Below, piece after piece: positions 12,701 to 16,244 of a stretch of 16,244 nucleotides of DNA. The number at the start of each line of letters is the position of its first letter. The first letter of the stretch is position 1. The stretch is from positions 1 through 16,244 of the forward strand of contig JAQBRK010000039.1 of assembly GCA_028286505.1 (NCBI GenBank), read 5' to 3'. The notes under the pieces are model-generated. The model did not search any database and had not been told where the DNA came from. It was given only the letters and a program-made list of their open reading frames with translations. A program made the position numbers and the translations under genes. The DNA comes from Parcubacteria group bacterium. Its GTDB lineage: Bacteria > Patescibacteriota > Minisyncoccia > Phycocordibacterales > Phycocordibacteraceae.

Positions 12701-13798
12701 CTACACGGCCACCGGTAGGGAGAAAGTGAACGTCGTCCCCGGCCCATCCTTATTCGGCTCAAAATTAAGGTCTCCGCCGTGGTCGGTCGCGATAGTGCGG
12801 GCGATATACAGCCCGAGGCCGTTACCGGAGTTCTCCTTCTGTACGGCGTTCTGGGCACGATAGAAGCGCTCGAAGATACTCGAACGGTCACCCGGCTGGA
12901 TACCGATTCCCGTGTCGCGCACGCGCACGAAGATGCGACCAACGCCACCATCCATGGAAAGCTGTACCGAACCGCCGGGAGGCGTGTAGCGAATGGCATT
13001 CTCAACGAGATTATTGAGAACCCACTTGATACGTTCGCGATCGGCTTTTGCGGCAGGATAGGCGACATCGCCTTTCGCGTAGTAGAGCGAAATCTGGCGC
13101 GTTTGAGCGAGTGGCGCGAAGTCGCGAGCCATTTCTTCCACCATCTGATTCATGTCTACCGGTTCGAACTTGTATTTATACTTGCCGGACTCGATCGACG
13201 AGATGTCGAGGAGCGTTCCCACGATGGAAACCAGGTCATGGCTCTTCCCTACCGCGCTCTCGATGAGCACTTTCTGGTCAGGAGTGAGGGCGCTTGCTTG
13301 AAGCGCTTCGAGTGCCCAGCGGATACCCGTCATAGGCGTACGAAGCTGGTGAGCCGCAGTCGAAATGAAATCCGACTTAACGCGCGAGACTTCCATATCG
13401 CGCGCATGCACCTTCTCGACACTATCGATGAACTGCAGGAAGACGGTGGAGAGCGTGCGCACTTCAAGAGTCGTGTTCGTAAAAGCAGGAAGCGGCACGC
13501 GTTCGTTATGCTCCGAGAACTCCTGCATCGCAGTCGTGATGTCCTTTACCGGCTCGATGAGCATGCGATCAATAAGCAAATAGAGGAACACGAGCGTAAG
13601 CCCGATTATCAGGAAAACCAGCACACCGATAACCACGAGCGGTATATAGCCGGGGAACAACACTCCTCCGAGAGATATCTCGCTTGGCAGATGCGGACTA
13701 AGAATAGTCCACGCTATGGAGAGGATGGCCGCGACAAAAAGGGTGACGAGAAGAAGCGCTCCGCCAAATAGGAGAAAAAGGAGCTTGCGCGTACTCAT
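12701..13798 (-). CDS. Membrane-bound sensor histidine kinase
   Basis: 365 residues. Two membrane helices (about 6-33 and 52-77) enclose only some 18 outside residues, so there is no real extracellular sensor; the signal may be in or at the membrane. A HAMP-like linker follows (LIDRMLIEPVKDITTAMQEFS, 75-95), then the phospho-acceptor helix DFISTAAHQLRTPMTGIRWALEAL with H150. The ATPase domain has its N box NNLVENAIRYTP (N263, N267), G1 DTGIGI (295-300), F box FERFYR (309-314) and G2 GNGLGLYIA (325-333). It autophosphorylates on H150 and presumably passes phosphate to D54 of the adjacent response regulator. The ATG at 13798 is preceded at six bases by TGC-TAAAAT, so it is probably leaderless. 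It is flanked by uvrB upstream and a MITE-like inverted repeat that reaches its promoter. Confidence 0.95.
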   Translation of the reverse strand: MSTRKLLFLLFGGALLLVTLFVAAILSIAWTILSPHLPSEISLGGVLFPGYIPLVVIGVLVFLIIGLTLVFLYLLIDRMLIEPVKDITTAMQEFSEHNERVPLPAFTNTTLEVRTLSTVFLQFIDSVEKVHARDMEVSRVKSDFISTAAHQLRTPMTGIRWALEALQASALTPDQKVLIESAVGKSHDLVSIVGTLLDISSIESGKYKYKFEPVDMNQMVEEMARDFAPLAQTRQISLYYAKGDVAYPAAKADRERIKWVLNNLVENAIRYTPPGGSVQLSMDGGVGRIFVRVRDTGIGIQPGDRSSIFERFYRAQNAVQKENSGNGLGLYIARTIATDHGGDLNFEPNKDGPGTTFTFSLPVAV

Positions 13799-13813
13799 AG
13801 GGAAATTTTAGCA
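13799..13813 (-). promoter_or_regulatory. Extended -10 promoter of the histidine kinase gene, leaderless
   Basis: On the minus strand TGC-TAAAAT (13813-13805), six bases TTCCCT, then ATG. The -35/-10 spacer region falls inside the right-hand inverted repeat arm starting at 13814. Confidence 0.7.
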
Positions 13814-13912
13814 CCCCTTACCACTTCTCATACCGCGACAACTGTGCACCAGGGCCTTTTGCGATCAATCACACTTATTCCACGCTTGAGATAACCAAGA
13901 AGTGGTAAGGGG
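13814..13912. mobile_element. MITE-like 99-bp element with 15-bp terminal inverted repeats
   Basis: CCCCTTACCACTTCT (13814-13828) and AGAAGTGGTAAGGGG (13898-13912) are perfect inverted repeats bounding a 69-bp interior with no reading frame. The four bases just outside are AGCA on both sides (13810-13813 and 13913-13916), as expected for a target-site duplication. It lies in the 156-bp space between uvrB and the kinase. An alternative is a long stem-loop or a paired operator. The family is not known to me. Confidence 0.5.
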
Positions 13913-13954
13913 AGCACCCGATTGCGGGGCCGCGACCGGTTCCGGCGGACAATG

Positions 13955-16018
13955 CTACCGACCGCGCTTGCGAGCACGGGACGAAGGCGCAGCCTTCGGT
14001 TCCTTGCCTTCGAGGATATAGATTTCATCACGCAAAATGGCCGCGGTTTCGAAGTCGAGCGCCTCCACCGCCTCGCCCATCTGTTTACGCTTATCCTTGA
14101 GGAACGCTGCCGGGTCTTCCTTGTAGAGCTTGGCATCGAGCGTGAGAAGGTCATGCACGGTCTTCTGGTGCACGCTACGCATCGATTCGGCGATGTCACG
14201 TATCTCTTTCTTGATGCTGACCGGGGTAATGCCGTGCTTGGTGTTGTACGCCTCTTGAATGGTGCGGCGACGATTCGTTTCGCTGATAGCTTTCTCCATG
14301 GAGCCGGTCATCGTGTCGGCGTAGAGAATGACGCGACCGAGAACGTTACGCGCGGCACGTCCGATGGTTTGAATAAGCGAGGTTTCCGAACGAAGGAAAC
14401 CTTCCTTATCGGCGTCGAGAATGCCCACCAGCTCGACTTCCGGAAGGTCGAGACCCTCGCGAAGCAAGTTCACTCCCACCAGAATATCGAACTCACCGCG
14501 ACGGAAGGCGGTCAATATTTCAATACGCTCGATGGTCTTGATGTCTGAGTGCAGATATTCCGACTTGATGCCTTTGGCACGAAGGAATTCGGAGAGGTCT
14601 TCCGCCATCTGCTTCGTGAGCGTGGTGGCGAGCGCACGGCCGCCACGCTTGATGACGACAGCGGTCTCCGTGATGAAATCCGCTATTTGGCCCGGAAAGG
14701 TTCCCTCTTCGGTAACCGGACGCACGACGAGTTCCGGATCTATGAGCCCGGTCGGACGGATTATTTGCTCCACGACTTGGCCATGCGGCGCCACCGAATG
14801 CTCACGCTCGTAGTTGCCCGGCGTAGCCGACGTGAATATGACCTGTCCGATGTTCTTTTCGAATTCTTCGAAGCGAAGCGGACGGTTATCGCGCGCGGAA
14901 GGCAAACGGAAGCCGTGCTCCACGAGAATGTCCTTGCGCGAGCGATCGCCGGCATACATGCCGCCAATTTGCGAAACGGTCACGTGTGACTCGTCGAGGA
15001 CCGTCAAGAACTCGGCGGTGCCGTCTTTTGCGTGCGGGAAGTACGAAAGGAGCGTGAAGGGCGGCTCGCCGGGCGCACGACCGTCGAAGTGGCGGGAGTA
15101 GTTCTCGATTCCGCTCGTGTAGCCCATCTCGCGAATCATGGCGAGGTCGTGCTGCGTGCGACGCTTCAAGCGTTCATGCTCAAGCGGCTTCTCTTCGCGC
15201 TTCAACTGTTCGAGGCGCTCGTCGAGCTCGAGGCGGATGCTTTCGAGGGCGCGGTTGCGTTCATCCTCTCCTGAGACGAAGTGTTTTGCCGGGAAGATGA
15301 AAATGGAATCCGGTGCTCCGGTCTTGGCACGCGAAACCGGGTCGAGACAATCGATGTGCGCTACTACGTCACCGTCGAAGGTGATTTTATAAATGGTTCG
15401 CTCGTTGACCGGCATGACCTCCACTGCGTTCCCTACGGCACGGAGTTTGCCGGGCTCGAGGTCGGCGTTCGTGCGCTCGAAGTAAATGCCGACGAGCTTA
15501 CGAATGAGGGAGGCGCGATTCTCCTGTCCTCCCTTCAGTATCTTCAAGTGGTGCTTTTCGTATTCGCTCGGAGAACCGAGTCCGTAAATGGCTGATACCG
15601 AGGCAACGATGATGACGTCCTTACGCGTCAGAAGCGCTTGCGTAGCGGCATGGCGAAGGCGGTCTATTTCGGCATTTATCTGCGCTTCTTTCTCGATGAA
15701 CGTATCGGAGTGCGCGATATACGCTTCCGGCTGATAGTAGTCGTAGTAGGAAACGAAATAATGCACGGCGTTTTCCGGAAAGAATTCCCTGTACTCCTGA
15801 GCCAGCTGGGCTGCGAGGGTCTTGTTATGGGCCATCACGAGCGTCGGTTTTCCGATGTTCTGAATGACGTTCGCTATCGTGTAGGTCTTTCCAGAGCCGG
15901 TAACGCCCAAGAGCGTTTGGTTGGTGAGACCGTCCTGCACACCTTTGGTGAGCTTTTCGATAGCCTTTGGCTGGTCGCCGGCAGGCGGGAATGGGGAATG
16001 CATCTTGAACGTGGCCAT
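13955..16018 (-). CDS. uvrB: UvrB, excinuclease ABC subunit B
   Basis: UvrB verifies DNA damage as a helicase-like ATPase, receiving the site from UvrA and recruiting UvrC. The 687 residues are close to the family norm. Motifs are GVTGSGKT (38-45), the damage-probing beta-hairpin around YYDYYQPEAYI (91-101), the UvrA-binding region 150-250, LDESHVTVSQ (341-350), IFTSATPGNYE (395-404), LVGVNLLREGLDLPEV (513-528) and QTIGRAARN (550-558). The UVR motif that binds UvrC is KRKQMGEAVEALDFETAAILRDEI (643-666), followed by a short basic tail SSRARKRGR. All key residues appear intact. The ATG at 16018 has no Shine-Dalgarno; a possible -10 lies nine bases upstream, so the leader would be only a few bases. 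A kinase/regulator pair and then uvrA follow on the same strand. Confidence 0.97.
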   Translation of the reverse strand: MATFKMHSPFPPAGDQPKAIEKLTKGVQDGLTNQTLLGVTGSGKTYTIANVIQNIGKPTLVMAHNKTLAAQLAQEYREFFPENAVHYFVSYYDYYQPEAYIAHSDTFIEKEAQINAEIDRLRHAATQALLTRKDVIIVASVSAIYGLGSPSEYEKHHLKILKGGQENRASLIRKLVGIYFERTNADLEPGKLRAVGNAVEVMPVNERTIYKITFDGDVVAHIDCLDPVSRAKTGAPDSIFIFPAKHFVSGEDERNRALESIRLELDERLEQLKREEKPLEHERLKRRTQHDLAMIREMGYTSGIENYSRHFDGRAPGEPPFTLLSYFPHAKDGTAEFLTVLDESHVTVSQIGGMYAGDRSRKDILVEHGFRLPSARDNRPLRFEEFEKNIGQVIFTSATPGNYEREHSVAPHGQVVEQIIRPTGLIDPELVVRPVTEEGTFPGQIADFITETAVVIKRGGRALATTLTKQMAEDLSEFLRAKGIKSEYLHSDIKTIERIEILTAFRRGEFDILVGVNLLREGLDLPEVELVGILDADKEGFLRSETSLIQTIGRAARNVLGRVILYADTMTGSMEKAISETNRRRTIQEAYNTKHGITPVSIKKEIRDIAESMRSVHQKTVHDLLTLDAKLYKEDPAAFLKDKRKQMGEAVEALDFETAAILRDEIYILEGKEPKAAPSSRARKRGR

Positions 16019-16027
16019 AATAAGAGC

Positions 16028-16054
16028 AGTCTACCGCTCGCGTATGAAATACAA
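16028..16054 (-). promoter_or_regulatory. Candidate promoter of uvrB
   Basis: On the minus strand TAGACT (16033-16028) nine bases before the ATG, with TTGTAT (16054-16049) 15 bp upstream as a short-spaced -35. It overlaps the U-tract of the preceding terminator. I see no LexA-type operator. Confidence 0.4.
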
Positions 16055-16085
16055 AAGAAGAACGCCGCAGGCAGGGCCTGCGGCG
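16046..16085 (-). terminator. Strong intrinsic terminator upstream of uvrB
   Basis: A perfect 10-bp stem CGCCGCAGGC (16063-16072) / GCCTGCGGCG (16076-16085), loop of three. On the minus strand TTCTTCTTTTGTATTTC follows. It ends the partial gene at the window edge and isolates uvrB. Confidence 0.9.
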
Positions 16086-16101
16086 ATTCTCTACTTGTGA
16101 T

Positions 16102-16242
16102 CTATTTTCGACACGCCAGCCGCAATTTCAGTTCGCGGATCTTCACGGCCGAAGACTCGGTGATACGTTCGGGGTCTGCCGGAGCGGATGCAAGGCCGAG
16201 AATGGCTTTCTCCTTATCCTTTCTCGTTTCCTTCGCGAGTTT
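16102..16242 (-). CDS. C-terminal end of an unrecognised charged protein (5' truncated by window edge)
   Basis: One minus-strand frame is open from the window edge to TAG at 16102-16104 and gives 46 residues starting KLAKETRKDKEKAILGLASA and ending VKIRELKLRLACRK. Another minus frame is open for 33 codons, but it stops inside this one and is Arg-rich and Pro-rich as shadows are. The terminator 17 bp after the TAG supports the chosen frame. The visible part is helical and rich in Lys, Glu and Arg. No family is recognisable from the fragment. Confidence 0.6.
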   Translation of the reverse strand, partial: KLAKETRKDKEKAILGLASAPADPERITESSAVKIRELKLRLACRK

Positions 16243-16244
16243 CC

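Noticed and set aside
9028..14989. Long plus-strand frames opposite uvrA, the kinase and uvrB
   Set aside because: They lie antisense to conserved genes, are Arg/His/Ser-rich and match no family; typical shadows.
5568..16018. LexA-controlled SOS regulation of the uvr genes
   Set aside because: I see no CTGT-N8-ACAG or GAAC-N4-GTTC type box near the uvrA, uvrB or uvrC starts.

Overview
The window looks like a piece of a small-genome bacterium of the Candidate Phyla Radiation (Patescibacteria), probably a Parcubacteria-type lineage. This is inferred from the gene mix: a stand-alone SWIB-domain protein, a reduced UvrC, a DUF2177 membrane protein, a small pterin dehydratase, and many short proteins I cannot place. 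It also fits the short intergenic spaces and the many genes that appear to be transcribed without a leader. TGA is used as a stop (for example where the pterin dehydratase overlaps the Nudix gene), so this is the standard bacterial code and not the TGA=Gly code of Gracilibacteria/SR1. No marker gene fixes the taxonomy further.

Left part (1-2607): the end of an unknown gene and its terminator, a DUF2177 membrane protein on the minus strand, a divergent SWIB protein on the plus strand, then a free-standing 383-residue multi-pass membrane protein with its own promoter, Shine-Dalgarno and terminator.

Middle (2606-7991): a small unknown minus-strand gene with promoter and terminator. Next comes a gene-free block (2888-3311) of palindromic copies of the 3' end of the adjacent tRNA-Ala(UGC). 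Then follows a minus-strand operon ddl - pterin-4a-carbinolamine dehydratase - Nudix hydrolase that runs towards the tRNA, then an unknown small gene, uvrC, and two more unknown genes arranged divergently.

Right part (8012-16244): a histidine phosphatase, uvrA, a response regulator with an Ala/Pro-rich tail, a membrane histidine kinase, uvrB, and the end of a further unknown gene, all on the minus strand. The complete UvrABC nucleotide-excision repair set therefore sits within about 10.5 kb, with a two-component system between uvrB and uvrA.

Two styles of gene start are mixed. Four minus-strand genes (DUF2177, ddl, response regulator, kinase) have an extended -10 (TGn + hexamer) ending exactly six bases before ATG, which predicts leaderless mRNA. 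Several unknown genes and the phosphatase instead have Shine-Dalgarno sites, mostly with TTGAC(A/T)-type promoters and their own terminators. Other points of interest are a 99-bp MITE-like inverted repeat with a 4-bp target duplication upstream of the kinase, a UvrC without the iron-sulfur cysteines or the C-terminal helix-hairpin-helix, a UvrA with one zinc cysteine replaced and an extra segment, and a pterin dehydratase lacking its third histidine.
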